64,000 nt of DNA from an uncultured Chryseobacterium sp. (GTDB lineage: Bacteria > Bacteroidota > Bacteroidia > Flavobacteriales > Weeksellaceae), in the NCBI GenBank assembly GCA_913778505.1, contig CAJYWD010000003.1, forward strand, positions 62,001-126,000, in the 5' to 3' direction. The notes under the pieces were generated by a model. The model searched no databases. It saw nothing but the letters and a program-made list of their open reading frames with translations, and was not told where the DNA came from. The position numbers and the translations under genes are program-made. Of the stretch, positions 1 through 6,810 are shown piece after piece. Every line of letters begins with the position of its first letter. Within the stretch, counting starts at the first letter, position 1.

Positions 1-141
1 GCAGAAAACATCAAGTTTGATGCAGATGTGAAAATAAAAGTTGTGGGCTTCAAAGCTTTTCCAGAATCGAGGTTCGGAGGTGGCGAAGAGTACATCATCG
101 ATGCGGAACGCTCCGCAAATTATTACGCCAAATTACAATAA
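1..141 (+). CDS. C-terminal end of an unidentified early prophage protein (partial)
   Basis: An open frame enters from the left edge and stops with TAA at 139-141, giving the last 46 residues of a protein that ends in NYYAKLQ. The next gene starts 5 bp later, so it belongs to the early prophage operon. The visible tail has no motif that I recognise. In related phages this position often holds the transposition ATPase or a recombination protein, but nothing here proves that. Confidence 0.6.
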   Translation, partial: AENIKFDADVKIKVVGFKAFPESRFGGGEEYIIDAERSANYYAKLQ

Positions 142-146
142 AACTT

Positions 147-368
147 ATGACAGACACAGAGAGCGACAGATTTATTGAGCTTACCAAGGCCCTACAGTAT
201 GACAGCTATGGCGAAAAGTACCTCACAGCATTTGACCGGATGTTTATCCAGCAAAACCGAAGCGCACTACTTAACAACAGGCATTACGAACTGCCAGGTT
301 ATTTAGAAGAAAAAGTGACAACTAAAATTAATTACATCAACAAATACAACTGGGAAAGCCCTTTTTAA
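147..368 (+). CDS. Small early prophage protein, unknown function
   Basis: This 73-residue frame starts 5 bp after the preceding stop and ends directly against the next start codon (TAA at 366-368, ATG at 369), the tight packing expected of a phage early operon. The protein is polar, with a run of aromatic and charged residues (QYDSYGEKYLTAFDRMF) and no signal peptide, membrane helix or known motif. I do not recognise the family. Confidence 0.6.
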   Translation: MTDTESDRFIELTKALQYDSYGEKYLTAFDRMFIQQNRSALLNNRHYELPGYLEEKVTTKINYINKYNWESPF

Positions 369-623
369 ATGGAAAATCAAGAAGAAATTATTTTAGAACA
401 AAAAGCTATAGAGATTTTGGAAAAATCGAAAGCAATTCTAACATCTCACAGAAACAAATTATTAGAAATCTCCCACAGATGTCAAGAAGAACTTGCTGAG
501 CAAGAAAAACAGCTACGAATTTTAGGAAAAAAGGCAATTCAAGAATTAACTCCTAAAAGCGAAAAAATCCAAACGTTAGTCAGAGAAATAGAGGCTATCA
601 GCATTGAAATTAACGATATATGA
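369..623 (+). CDS. Small coiled-coil early prophage protein
   Basis: An 84-residue protein made almost wholly of Glu, Lys, Gln, Ile and Leu in heptad-like spacing, so it is probably one long coiled coil. It abuts the upstream gene, and its stop overlaps the next start (ATGA at 620-623), which suggests translational coupling. No catalytic motif is visible. A structural or DNA-associated accessory role is possible, but the function is unknown. Confidence 0.6.
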   Translation: MENQEEIILEQKAIEILEKSKAILTSHRNKLLEISHRCQEELAEQEKQLRILGKKAIQELTPKSEKIQTLVREIEAISIEINDI

Positions 624-793
624 GCGCAGAAATGTTCCCACCAACAGAGCAAGAACTTGAAGAAATAATCCGAAGCCTCAAAGCTCGACTAGAAGATGAC
701 AGTTATCAGGAAGAGTGGATAAAAATCCACGATGAGCTGATGTTCAGAGAAAAACAACTTAGAGAATTAATAATTACAAACAACGCATTATGA
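620..793 (+). CDS. Small acidic helical early prophage protein
   Basis: A 57-residue frame begins at the ATG that overlaps the upstream stop (ATGA at 620-623), and its own stop overlaps the next start in the same way (ATGA at 790-793). That double overlap is the main evidence that it is real. The product starts MSAEMFPPTEQELEEI and is rich in Glu, Leu and Arg, probably helical. No family is recognised. Confidence 0.55.
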   Translation: MSAEMFPPTEQELEEIIRSLKARLEDDSYQEEWIKIHDELMFREKQLRELIITNNAL

Positions 794-1494
794 CAACAGC
801 AAATCCCATCGACATCAAAGCATTAACTCCGGAACAAAGGAGAGCGCTTGCAGAACAACTTAAAGCAGACGAAAAAACGGCAAAAGAAAAAAGAGCGGCC
901 GATCTGAAGGCTCTGGATGAATTAGCGGCCGGAACGCTACCGGAATCTATGAGAATCCTTCGCGAAGCTTCTCAAACTCTGGAGCAAGCAAAGGCAAAAG
1001 TTTTCTCTGATTTTGAGATTTACCTTAAACAAAAAATCGAAACCATTGGCATCAAGAGTAATCAGCAAAGCCATACCATCACTTCAGGCGGTGAAAGCAT
1101 CAGGCTAGGCTACAGAATTACTGACGGATATGGTGAGAACGCTTCCTATGGTATTGCAATGATCCACAAATTCATTGGAACGCTCGGAAAGGATGAAAAC
1201 TCAAAAAAATTACTATCCATGATCTACCGCCTATTGCAGCGAAATGGCAAAGGTGATTTGGACAGCAAAAAGGTTTTGGAACTACGCCAGATTGCAGATA
1301 AAGATTTCCCGGACACAGATTTCCAGAGAGGTGTAGAGTTGATACAAGCGGAATACAAGCCAAAATTGAGCAAGTGGTTTATTGAGGCTAGCTACACAGA
1401 CAAAACTGGTATTGAGAAGAACCTTCCGCTCTCTATCACCAGCGCAGAGCTGCCTACAGAAATGGATTTAACCTTTTTACTCCCTACGGAATAA
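790..1494 (+). CDS. DUF3164-like Mu-type early protein
   Basis: At 234 residues this has the size and layout of the DUF3164 family, which occurs in the early region of Mu-like phages. The N-terminal part is a charged helix; a conserved-looking central block (SGGESIRLGYRITDGYG, about residues 98-116) and a C-terminal segment with FLLPTE follow. Members are sometimes mislabelled as sulfate transporters, but there is no membrane segment here. The molecular role is not established. It overlaps both neighbours by a few bases, so it sits in the early operon. Confidence 0.7.
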   Translation: MTTANPIDIKALTPEQRRALAEQLKADEKTAKEKRAADLKALDELAAGTLPESMRILREASQTLEQAKAKVFSDFEIYLKQKIETIGIKSNQQSHTITSGGESIRLGYRITDGYGENASYGIAMIHKFIGTLGKDENSKKLLSMIYRLLQRNGKGDLDSKKVLELRQIADKDFPDTDFQRGVELIQAEYKPKLSKWFIEASYTDKTGIEKNLPLSITSAELPTEMDLTFLLPTE

Positions 1495-1790
1495 TGGAGC
1501 CGCTTATTATAATCATTGGCATATTCTGCCTGACGGCCGGATTTGTCTGCGGAGCTTTTGTAACCTCATATTTTGAGAACTCTGGGCCGCATTTGGCAGA
1601 AATGGAAAATTCTTATCAGCCAATTGAAACCGTTTGTATCAATGACTTTGATAAGTCTGCAAAAGTGCTCATTAAGTACATCGCAGAGAATCACCATCCG
1701 CATACGACAGTTATAGTGACCAGCACTAATGCACAGCTCTTGGAAGGCGTAACATCAACTGGAGAAATCACAGAATTTTTAAGGGATTAA
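1494..1790 (+). CDS. Small membrane-anchored prophage protein
   Basis: A 98-residue protein whose first 28 residues are a strongly hydrophobic helix (IIIIGIFCLTAGFVCGAFV) followed by a soluble domain of about 70 residues. It starts at an ATG overlapping the upstream TAA (TAATG). The topology is a single N-terminal anchor. Nothing identifies the soluble part; its end (TTVIVTSTNAQLLEGVTSTG) looks like alternating strands. Function unknown; superinfection exclusion is only one of several options. Confidence 0.6.
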   Translation: MEPLIIIIGIFCLTAGFVCGAFVTSYFENSGPHLAEMENSYQPIETVCINDFDKSAKVLIKYIAENHHPHTTVIVTSTNAQLLEGVTSTGEITEFLRD

Positions 1791-1796
1791 AGGATT

Positions 1797-1874
1797 TCCC
1801 TCGTAGCTCTCAGGATAGAGCGCAATTGATGCCGGATTGTCAATTGAGGTGCAGGTTCGATTCCTGTCGGGGGA
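1797..1874 (+). tRNA. tRNA-like element with a non-canonical anticodon arm
   Basis: Seen: a 7-bp acceptor stem (TCCCTCG 1797-1803 with CGGGGGA 1868-1874, one G-U), a D arm (GCTC 1806-1809 with GAGC 1818-1821) with a GG-containing loop, and a T arm (GCAGG, loop TTCGATT, CCTGT, 1851-1867). Between the D and T arms are 29 nt instead of the usual 23 or so. The best fold is a 7-bp stem (CAATTGA 1823-1829, TCAATTG 1840-1846) with a 10-nt loop. An alternative 5-bp stem gives a 7-nt loop lacking U33. No amino-acid identity can be assigned with confidence; 3' CCA is not encoded. It could be a degenerate or specialised phage tRNA. Confidence 0.5.
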
Positions 1875-1889
1875 GCAAAGCAAAACAAA

Positions 1890-2195
1890 ATGAAAAAATT
1901 CAGAAAAAGGATCAAAATGGAAAATGCCGAGGCTTTTAAGCTAGAATATACAGAAGGCGGTAATAGAAAAGAAAAGGAGTTTGCAACTCTGAAGGCATTG
2001 GAACAGTTTCATAATAGACAGAGGAGCTTTTCCTATCTGGAGCTTAACAGATATGCTTTTGTAAATAACAAATGGCATTTGTTTATCAAGTTAAATTCTC
2101 CTTTTGTCTTCGCACGGGAGCTGGATTTTATTAACAAGATTTTCCACGAGAAAGTTGAAGAGAAACATCTTCAAAGGTTGAAAATTGAAGATTAA
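1890..2195 (+). CDS. Small basic prophage protein, unknown
   Basis: A 101-residue protein that starts 15 bp after the tRNA-like element. The N terminus is very basic (MKKFRKRIKMENAEAF), and the body mixes charged helices with aromatic residues (FSYLELNRYAFVNNKWHLF). The start at 1890 is the first ATG; a second in-frame Met (residue 10) is possible. No known domain is recognised. Nucleic-acid binding is possible from charge alone. Confidence 0.55.
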   Translation: MKKFRKRIKMENAEAFKLEYTEGGNRKEKEFATLKALEQFHNRQRSFSYLELNRYAFVNNKWHLFIKLNSPFVFARELDFINKIFHEKVEEKHLQRLKIED

Positions 2196-2236
2196 AAGAT
2201 TCATCAAAAAAATACTAAAATAAAATATCATAGAAG

Positions 2237-2683
2237 ATGGCAACTACAAAACAATTATTGACAATCCTCTCAAAGATAGGAGTCACCAATGATGAGCGCC
2301 ACCAATTAATTTTTGAATGGACAGACGGAAGGACCAGCAGCTCAAAGGAGCTAACCAACGGAGAGCTTGACACGCTTTGCAAGGCATTGAATGAAAGAAT
2401 AAAACAGGCAGAGAAAGAGCTGGACCAATGCAGAAAGCGGTTGATTGCAGTTTTATTCAGCCTTCAGAAAAAATATAACAGGTTATCTGGAAAGACCAAA
2501 GAGCAGCAGATGCTGTACATCAAAGGAATTGCCTGTAAAGCTGCTGGCGTAGACAACTTTAACAAAATACCTAAACAAAGCCTTATCAGTCTCTACAACG
2601 CTTTCAACAGGGAAAACAAATACAATGTCTTCTCCGGGAATTTAGTAGAAGGCTGGAGAGGTGAGCAAACAAGTTACAACTGA
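2237..2683 (+). CDS. GemA-like (Mu gp16-type) protein
   Basis: A 148-residue protein with the two-part layout of the GemA/DUF1018 family of Mu-like phages: an N-terminal module with the pattern DGRTSSSKELTNGELDTLCKAL (residues about 31-52), close to the GKTS...MT..EL..VL.AL pattern of Mu gp16, and a C-terminal helical module containing a GKTKEQQMLYIKGIACKAAG block. Mu GemA modulates host gene expression and DNA supercoiling. The resemblance is by eye and moderate. It lies in the early operon and its stop overlaps the next possible start. Confidence 0.55.
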   Translation: MATTKQLLTILSKIGVTNDERHQLIFEWTDGRTSSSKELTNGELDTLCKALNERIKQAEKELDQCRKRLIAVLFSLQKKYNRLSGKTKEQQMLYIKGIACKAAGVDNFNKIPKQSLISLYNAFNRENKYNVFSGNLVEGWRGEQTSYN

Positions 2684-2856
2684 TGGCACTAAGAAAACGA
2701 AAATCAAAACTATCTGAGCTCTTTCCGGAACGGGAAGCTCTGCGCGTAAAACCAATTTCTAACAAGACAGAAAATGAAATATTTATTAGTAAACGTGAGC
2801 GGAGGCAGATCATCAGCAATGATGGCACGCCACATTCAAACCTCCGAAAAATATAA
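2683..2856 (+). CDS. Possible small basic protein overlapping the PP-loop gene
   Basis: The ATG at 2683 overlaps the upstream TGA (TGATG), and a 57-codon frame runs to 2856, covering the first 83 bp of the next gene in another frame. The product is basic (MALRKRKSKLSELFPEREAL). The 90-bp gap it would fill is otherwise empty in a tightly packed operon. The long overlap argues against it, so confidence is low. Confidence 0.35.
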   Translation: MALRKRKSKLSELFPEREALRVKPISNKTENEIFISKRERRQIISNDGTPHSNLRKI

Positions 2857-3619
2857 GGATTATCAGAAGTTGTTTGTGTTTTGTAATACAGGTTTGGAAA
2901 GGCCGGAAACAATCCAATTTTTAAAAGACCAAATGAGGTTCTGGAATTTACCGCTCTATTTGATTGAAGGTGTTTATTCACTAAAAAAAGGAGTCGGTGT
3001 AAAATCTAAGATAGTTGATTTTGATACGATGGATATGGACGGAAAAGTTTTTACACAAGCAATTGAACAGCTTAATAAAAATGAATGGTGTGGAGTTCCG
3101 AATGAAGCTATTCCATATTGTTCAGACTATATGAAAAAAAGAGTATCAAATCATTTTGCAAAAAAAGTATTTGGAACAACAAAATTTATTTCTGCAATTG
3201 GATTTCGCCGTGAAGATATGCCCAAACGAGTTACTTGGAAAGAAGTAAAAATGAGCAAAAAGAAAATTTTTCCTTTACTAACAGATTTCGGAAATGCGAT
3301 CACTCAATTTGATTTAAACACTTTTTTTAGAGATCAAGATTTTAAACTAAAAATTCATTCAAGACTTGGAAATTGCACCTATTGCCAAAAGAAATCAGAT
3401 CGAAACCTAATTGAAGCAATACAATTTGATTTAAGAAGGCAGGATTTCAAATATATCGATTGGTACAGGAAAGAAGAGCAGAAATATGGAAACAAATTTT
3501 TCAGGGGAAATCTTTCGATTGATGATTTGGTACGGTCTGCACAATGTGCGTTGGATGATGGAACTCAGTTAGAAATGTTCTCCGATGTTGGAGAAGCTTG
3601 CATGTGCAATAGTTATTAA
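2774..3619 (+). CDS. PP-loop ATPase of the PAPS-reductase/DndC-like superfamily
   Basis: The N terminus has the PP-loop signature VSGGRSSAMMA (residues about 8-18), used by the adenine nucleotide alpha hydrolase fold to adenylate a substrate. Later features are an FCNTGLERPET segment and three Cys-containing sites: a CTYC pair, a single Cys in the SAQCALDDG segment, and a C-terminal CMC. The Cys residues could hold a metal or Fe-S cluster. PAPS reductase acts in sulfur assimilation; phage homologues are more often suspected of roles in nucleic-acid modification or sulfur transfer. It is 281 residues long, in the early operon, with no dnd partner genes visible. The substrate is unknown. Confidence 0.75.
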   Translation: MKYLLVNVSGGRSSAMMARHIQTSEKYKDYQKLFVFCNTGLERPETIQFLKDQMRFWNLPLYLIEGVYSLKKGVGVKSKIVDFDTMDMDGKVFTQAIEQLNKNEWCGVPNEAIPYCSDYMKKRVSNHFAKKVFGTTKFISAIGFRREDMPKRVTWKEVKMSKKKIFPLLTDFGNAITQFDLNTFFRDQDFKLKIHSRLGNCTYCQKKSDRNLIEAIQFDLRRQDFKYIDWYRKEEQKYGNKFFRGNLSIDDLVRSAQCALDDGTQLEMFSDVGEACMCNSY

Positions 3620-3625
3620 AAAGAT

Positions 3626-3994
3626 ATGAAAACAGAAACAATCACTCCCGAAATTGAAATCCTGAACTATTTCAACGAAATGACAGGACACCGCCACAGA
3701 CCAACGAAAAGCAATCTGTCAGGCATCAAAAGAGTTTTAAAAGACGGTTACTCTCCCGAAGAGATACAGGAAGTAATACAGGCAAAAACATTGGACTGGA
3801 AAAATAACGAGGATATGAGCAAGCATCTGAATCCTGTAACCATTTTCCGGGAAAAGAATTTTGATAAGTATATAAATCAGGTTATTGAAATCAAAAACAA
3901 TCCTAAAAAGTATGCAAAGCACTTCGCAAAACTTAATAAAACAAGAACCAGCGCAAACAACACTGACGACCTTGCAGCAATGTACGGAGAATAA
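3626..3994 (+). CDS. Phage conserved C-terminal (Phg_2220_C-like) domain protein
   Basis: The whole 122-residue protein follows the pattern of the conserved phage C-terminal domain often fused to replication proteins: ILNYFNEMTGHRHRPTKSN, then IKRVLKDGYSPEEIQEVI, then K..DW.....M..HLNPVTIF and KFDKYI-like ending. Here it stands alone without an N-terminal winged helix. The domain is associated with phage replication initiation modules. Its last bases overlap the likely start of the next gene. Confidence 0.65.
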   Translation: MKTETITPEIEILNYFNEMTGHRHRPTKSNLSGIKRVLKDGYSPEEIQEVIQAKTLDWKNNEDMSKHLNPVTIFREKNFDKYINQVIEIKNNPKKYAKHFAKLNKTRTSANNTDDLAAMYGE

Positions 3995-4760
3995 ACAAGC
4001 ATTCAACGCACTTGTTAAAGTGGAAAAATCTCTCACTGTTTCGGATGCCATCATAACAAGCCCGCTGATGGTCACACAAGGCAATAAAATCAATGTTGTT
4101 TCACAGATAATAAGAATCATTGAGTTTTTCTTGGAAGTAACCGGAAAAGAGCTTGAAAGCTACCAAATTCAAATACTTGCAGGAGATATTTATGAGAAAT
4201 TTAAAACCGACTCGCTGGATGATGTGATTTTAATGTTCAAGATGGCCAGACAGGGTGATTTTGGAAAGGTTTACAAATGCGATACGTTTGAGATTATGGA
4301 CTGGAGCAATAAATATTTGGATTATAAATCTGCCAGCCGTGAAATGCTCATACAGAAAAAGAAAAAAAAGAAGGAGCCGGAGCAATTGACCGGCAAAAGC
4401 TTTCACGAGCTGCCGCAGGAACTTCAGGAAAAGTTTGGCAAAATCGGAAAATCCAGACTCCTCAGCAAGAAGGCTGCCGACATGATGACCACAGAGAAAA
4501 CGCTCCGAGATACCGAAAATCCAGATGAAAAAAAAGAAGTTCTAAAAACTCCGAAAACAGACACACTTTTTAACTATCAATCATTTCTCACGGAGCTGAG
4601 CGCTTCAGTTGGAAAAATGTATGATGATGCTTTAAATAGAGCTTTTGAGAACACCTCCAAGGCCTCTTATCCGGAAGTCTGGGAGATTTTTAATACAGAG
4701 ATAGAACTTAGAAAAACAGTAAAACAGACCAATGATAAGCCTAAAAGAAAAACCACCTGA
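3972..4760 (+). CDS. Unidentified early prophage protein, lysine-rich centre
   Basis: The frame is open from 3885, but that ATG overlaps the upstream gene by 110 bp. A TTG at 3972 gives a 23-bp overlap and a natural N terminus (QQCTENKQAFNALVK), so I prefer it; GTG at 4020 and ATG at 4068 are other options. The protein has a helical N-terminal half (about residues 30-110, with LAGDIYEKF and MFKMARQGDFGKVY), a run of seven lysines, and an acidic/basic helical C-terminal half. It looks like a family found in Bacteroidota mobile elements, but I cannot name a function. It lies next to the Phg_2220_C-like gene, so a replication link is possible. Confidence 0.6.
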   Translation: MQQCTENKQAFNALVKVEKSLTVSDAIITSPLMVTQGNKINVVSQIIRIIEFFLEVTGKELESYQIQILAGDIYEKFKTDSLDDVILMFKMARQGDFGKVYKCDTFEIMDWSNKYLDYKSASREMLIQKKKKKKEPEQLTGKSFHELPQELQEKFGKIGKSRLLSKKAADMMTTEKTLRDTENPDEKKEVLKTPKTDTLFNYQSFLTELSASVGKMYDDALNRAFENTSKASYPEVWEIFNTEIELRKTVKQTNDKPKRKTT

Positions 4761-4770
4761 TCTTATTGCT

Positions 4771-5007
4771 ATGGAAATAAAAATGACTATCCCACAATCC
4801 GAAATTTTCGCCTTTCTCCAAAAGAGAGGTTACGAAATCAAAGCCTTTGCACTCATTAATCCTGCTGTTGAAGAATTTTTAATAAGTGAGCCACAGTTTA
4901 TCTGGCACACTTTTACAGCAACCAAGCAGGATCAAGAACAAATGGCAGACCGCCACTACTTGAAGGTGTTTGAAAGCGAATTGAAAGCATTCTTAAACAA
5001 TATTTAA
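4771..5007 (+). CDS. Small early prophage protein, unknown
   Basis: The frame is open from an ATG at 4732, which would overlap the previous gene by 29 bp; the ATG at 4771 follows that stop and gives MEIKMTIPQSEIFAFL, a more natural start, and a 78-residue protein. It is mixed helical with no signal peptide or known motif (KRGYEIKAFALINPAVEEF). It is the second-last gene of the rightward early block. Function unknown. Confidence 0.55.
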   Translation: MEIKMTIPQSEIFAFLQKRGYEIKAFALINPAVEEFLISEPQFIWHTFTATKQDQEQMADRHYLKVFESELKAFLNNI

Positions 5008-5010
5008 AAG

Positions 5011-5038
5011 ATGTCTCCTACATCAATGTCGGAGACAT
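5011..5038 (+). other. Small hairpin between early genes
   Basis: ATGTCTCC (5011-5018) pairs with GGAGACAT (5031-5038) around a 12-nt loop, just after the stop of the upstream gene. There is no U-tract, so it is more likely an mRNA stability or processing element than a terminator. Confidence 0.35.
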
Positions 5039-5085
5039 ACGGATAACCGTAATAAACACAAATTAATCATCATTAAATTTACACA

Positions 5086-5295
5086 ATGGATTTTCCAACA
5101 GAATTTAAAATATTTCAGCAGACCGATATTATCGATGATTTCATGTCGCACCTGGTCAATGGTTCTATGGGAATCGCTATTGCTCAGGATTGGGATTTTT
5201 GTAGGGAAGGCAACACAATTTTCTTCACATTAAAACCCGGTCACGTCCCTAAATTAGATGTGCTGATTTGGTTTGGATTTTTCACCAAAAATTAA
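5086..5295 (+). CDS. Small last early-block protein, unknown
   Basis: A 69-residue protein (MDFPTEFKIFQQTDII...) rich in aromatic residues, ending just before a purine-rich AAGGAGG sequence. It closes the tightly packed rightward early block. The C-terminal segment GHVPKLDVLIWFGFF is hydrophobic but short. No family is recognised; similar small proteins occur in Bacteroidota mobile elements, where they are also uncharacterised. Confidence 0.55.
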   Translation: MDFPTEFKIFQQTDIIDDFMSHLVNGSMGIAIAQDWDFCREGNTIFFTLKPGHVPKLDVLIWFGFFTKN

Positions 5296-5487
5296 GGAGG
5301 ATTTTCAAATGATATATATAGGAAATATGAGCAAAAAAAGTATCAAAAAAATATCATATTTTTTTCAAAAATGAGCTTTTTTGATGCGTTTGGATGCAAT
5401 TTTGGTGATGCACCAGATGTTAATTTTTGCCAAAATATATGATCCAAATAAGAAAATGCCGCCTTTTTTTCCTGTGTAAAGGTCTTA

Positions 5488-5598
5488 TACAAATGTTGTA
5501 AACGTAGTACAAACCGTTTGTACAAAAGGTTACGAAAATTAATGTACAATTGTATTATAATTTTAATACATTTTGTTTGGTTGATACAAAAATTTGTA
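5488..5598. promoter_or_regulatory. Cluster of four TACAA/TTGTA palindromic sites
   Basis: Sites are TACAAATGTTGTA (5488-5500), TACAAACCGTTTGTA (5508-5522, extended by G and C to GTACAAAC-C-GTTTGTAC), TACAATTGTA (5545-5554) and TACAAAAATTTGTA (5585-5598). Centres are 21, about 34 and 42 bp apart; 21 and 42 are two and four helical turns. Repeated dyads in a promoter gap are what a dimeric repressor or activator would bind. The protein that binds is not identifiable here. Confidence 0.5.
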
Positions 5599-5614
5599 CG
5601 TATTTAGCTATATG

Positions 5615-5638
5615 AAAAAAGCACCCAAGTGTGGGTGC
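5615..5638 (-). terminator. Rho-independent terminator (leftward)
   Basis: GCACCCA (5621-5627), loop AGTG, TGGGTGC (5632-5638), with six A on the left (5615-5620) that become a U-tract for leftward transcription. No annotated gene ends here, so it may stop a short leftward transcript that starts near 5815. Confidence 0.65.
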
Positions 5639-5756
5639 CCTAAAACTACTACTACATAAAGTAGCCAAAAATTGGCCAGAGATTAAGATGGACATCAAAT
5701 GACCACTTTCTGGTTTTAATTCTAAAATACATAATATTTGTATTTGGGTTACTGAT

Positions 5757-5789
5757 AAAAATTCTCGAGATGGACACTCGGGAATTTTT
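5757..5789. terminator. Bidirectional terminator-like hairpin
   Basis: AAAAATTCTCGAG (5757-5769) pairs with CTCGGGAATTTTT (5777-5789) around a 7-nt loop, with one G-T pair. The A and T flanks give a U-tract in either direction. Confidence 0.5.
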
Positions 5790-5821
5790 ACTATAAAGCA
5801 CTTTGCTTTATTTGTCAATAA

Positions 5822-5829
5822 CAAAGATA
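5822..5829 (-). promoter_or_regulatory. Candidate minus-strand -7 box
   Basis: CAAAGATA on the plus strand reads TATCTTTG on the minus strand, a perfect TAnnTTTG Bacteroidota -7 element. No TTTG is seen at the usual upstream spacing, so the promoter is weak evidence by itself; it points to the terminator at 5615-5638. Confidence 0.3.
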
Positions 5830-6046
5830 CTTAATTTATCAATAGATCTCTTGCACCTGGATATTTATAATAACAATGATTAATAAAAGTTATCAACAAT
5901 ATGTTAAATTATTCCAATTTCCCATAAATACTAGTTGAAATCTATTAGTTAGGTATAAATTAAATAAAATAACATTAAACAAATTTTCTAAATTAAGCAT
6001 TATAGCCATCTAGGGACTAAACATAAGTATATAAATATTTAATAAA

Positions 6047-6535
6047 TTGACTATGAATCTAACAATTTTATCATTCAAAATGTTGATTCTCTTTTCGCTG
6101 GCAGTTTCAGTCCCCTATTTTGGACAGAATATTCAGTGGATGGAGTCTGCTAATAAGAGTACAGCAGATCAATCCAAGGTAATCGCTGGATCCGTTTTTC
6201 CAAACTATAAAATTATAGATGAATATAAAGAAGGAATGCACTACGTTTATAAGTTGGTTCCCCCAACTTTGAGCCAGGATCAGTTGCAAGATTGTGCTAA
6301 TGGAAATAATTGCCCAGAGTCTGTTTCCGTAAGTTTCAAAGTGACCGGTGACCAGTATTCTTTTGAGTATGCTAAAGGTTCGAGTAAAGTATTAATGCCT
6401 TTCTGGTCCGCTTCTATTTCGTCCAACTCTGATAGTTATAAAAATCGCGATTTAAAACTTTGGTACAACTTCACAAACGTAGGAAATAAATCAATCATTT
6501 CGAACGAATCCTGGCGATCCTCTGATGATTGGTAG
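6047..6535 (+). CDS. Secreted protein, probable prophage cargo gene
   Basis: A 162-residue protein with an N-terminal signal peptide (hydrophobic stretch MLILFSLAVSVPYFGQ, cleavage likely near residues 26-28) followed by a polar domain rich in Ser, Asn, Tyr and Trp with two Cys (DCANGNNC). The mature part looks like a beta-rich exported domain. It stands alone between the regulatory gap and a strong terminator, in the position of a moron gene in lysogens. The start at 6047 has a second Met two codons on. No family is recognised; a role in the lysogen's surface is only inferred. Confidence 0.65.
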   Translation: MTMNLTILSFKMLILFSLAVSVPYFGQNIQWMESANKSTADQSKVIAGSVFPNYKIIDEYKEGMHYVYKLVPPTLSQDQLQDCANGNNCPESVSVSFKVTGDQYSFEYAKGSSKVLMPFWSASISSNSDSYKNRDLKLWYNFTNVGNKSIISNESWRSSDDW

Positions 6536-6554
6536 CGACTATTAAAACAAATTA

Positions 6555-6592
6555 AAATCGCCTTGACTTGTATGTCAAGGCGATTTATTTTT
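6555..6592 (+). terminator. Rho-independent terminator after the secreted-protein gene
   Basis: AAATCGCCTTGAC (6555-6567) pairs perfectly with GTCAAGGCGATTT (6574-6586) around TTGTAT, followed by ATTTTT. It isolates the upstream gene as its own transcription unit. Confidence 0.8.
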
Positions 6593-6597
6593 GTGGT

Positions 6598-6810
6598 ATG
6601 GCGTACAACCGCAGAAATTACTTTAAGACAGCTCGTTATATTGTATCGGTTTACCGCCAGTACAAGTTTGACGATGTTCCAGACAGTAAGATTGTTCGCA
6701 TATATTTTCCTCAGCATAACATTTTCATTACCTATCGTCAGTGGATGAATATCAAAGGCATGGTCATTCCCAAAGAAGACTCAACCGAACAATTGACACT
6801 TTTTAACTAG
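6598..6810 (+). CDS. Small conserved basic protein of Bacteroidota phages
   Basis: The 70-residue protein starting MAYNRRNYFKTARYI has a compact basic core with a VPDSKIVRIYFPQHNIF segment and YRQWMNIKGM. I have an impression of similar small proteins in Bacteroidota mobile elements, without a known function. The frame is open from 6568 inside the terminator hairpin; the ATG at 6598 is more sensible. It converges on the leftward packaging operon, with 8 bp of overlap at the 3' ends. DNA binding is possible from its charge. Confidence 0.6.
   Translation: MAYNRRNYFKTARYIVSVYRQYKFDDVPDSKIVRIYFPQHNIFITYRQWMNIKGMVIPKEDSTEQLTLFN

Larger units (their letters stand above)
5296..6046. promoter_or_regulatory. 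750-bp regulatory intergenic region of the prophage
   Basis: No convincing gene is present. It starts with an unusually good Shine-Dalgarno (AGGAGG at 5295-5300) ahead of a 21-codon frame (ATG 5309 to TGA 5374), too short to call. It then holds four TACAA/TTGTA palindromes (5488-5598), a leftward terminator (5615-5638), a bidirectional hairpin with A/T flanks (5757-5789) and a perfect -7 box on the minus strand (5822-5829). The rest, 5830-6046, is AT-rich DNA ahead of the secreted-protein gene. Confidence 0.5.

Noticed and set aside
1797-1874. Standard tRNA-Asp (GTC)
   Set aside because: A TTGTCAA loop is present but its flanks do not pair, and the arm is 6 nt too long, so no amino acid was assigned.
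2604-2981. Leftward frame opposite the PP-loop gene
   Set aside because: It is an antisense shadow of two well-supported rightward genes.
5343-5824. Leftward frames in the prophage control gap
   Set aside because: They run through a terminator and operator dyads, have poor codon use and no family pattern.
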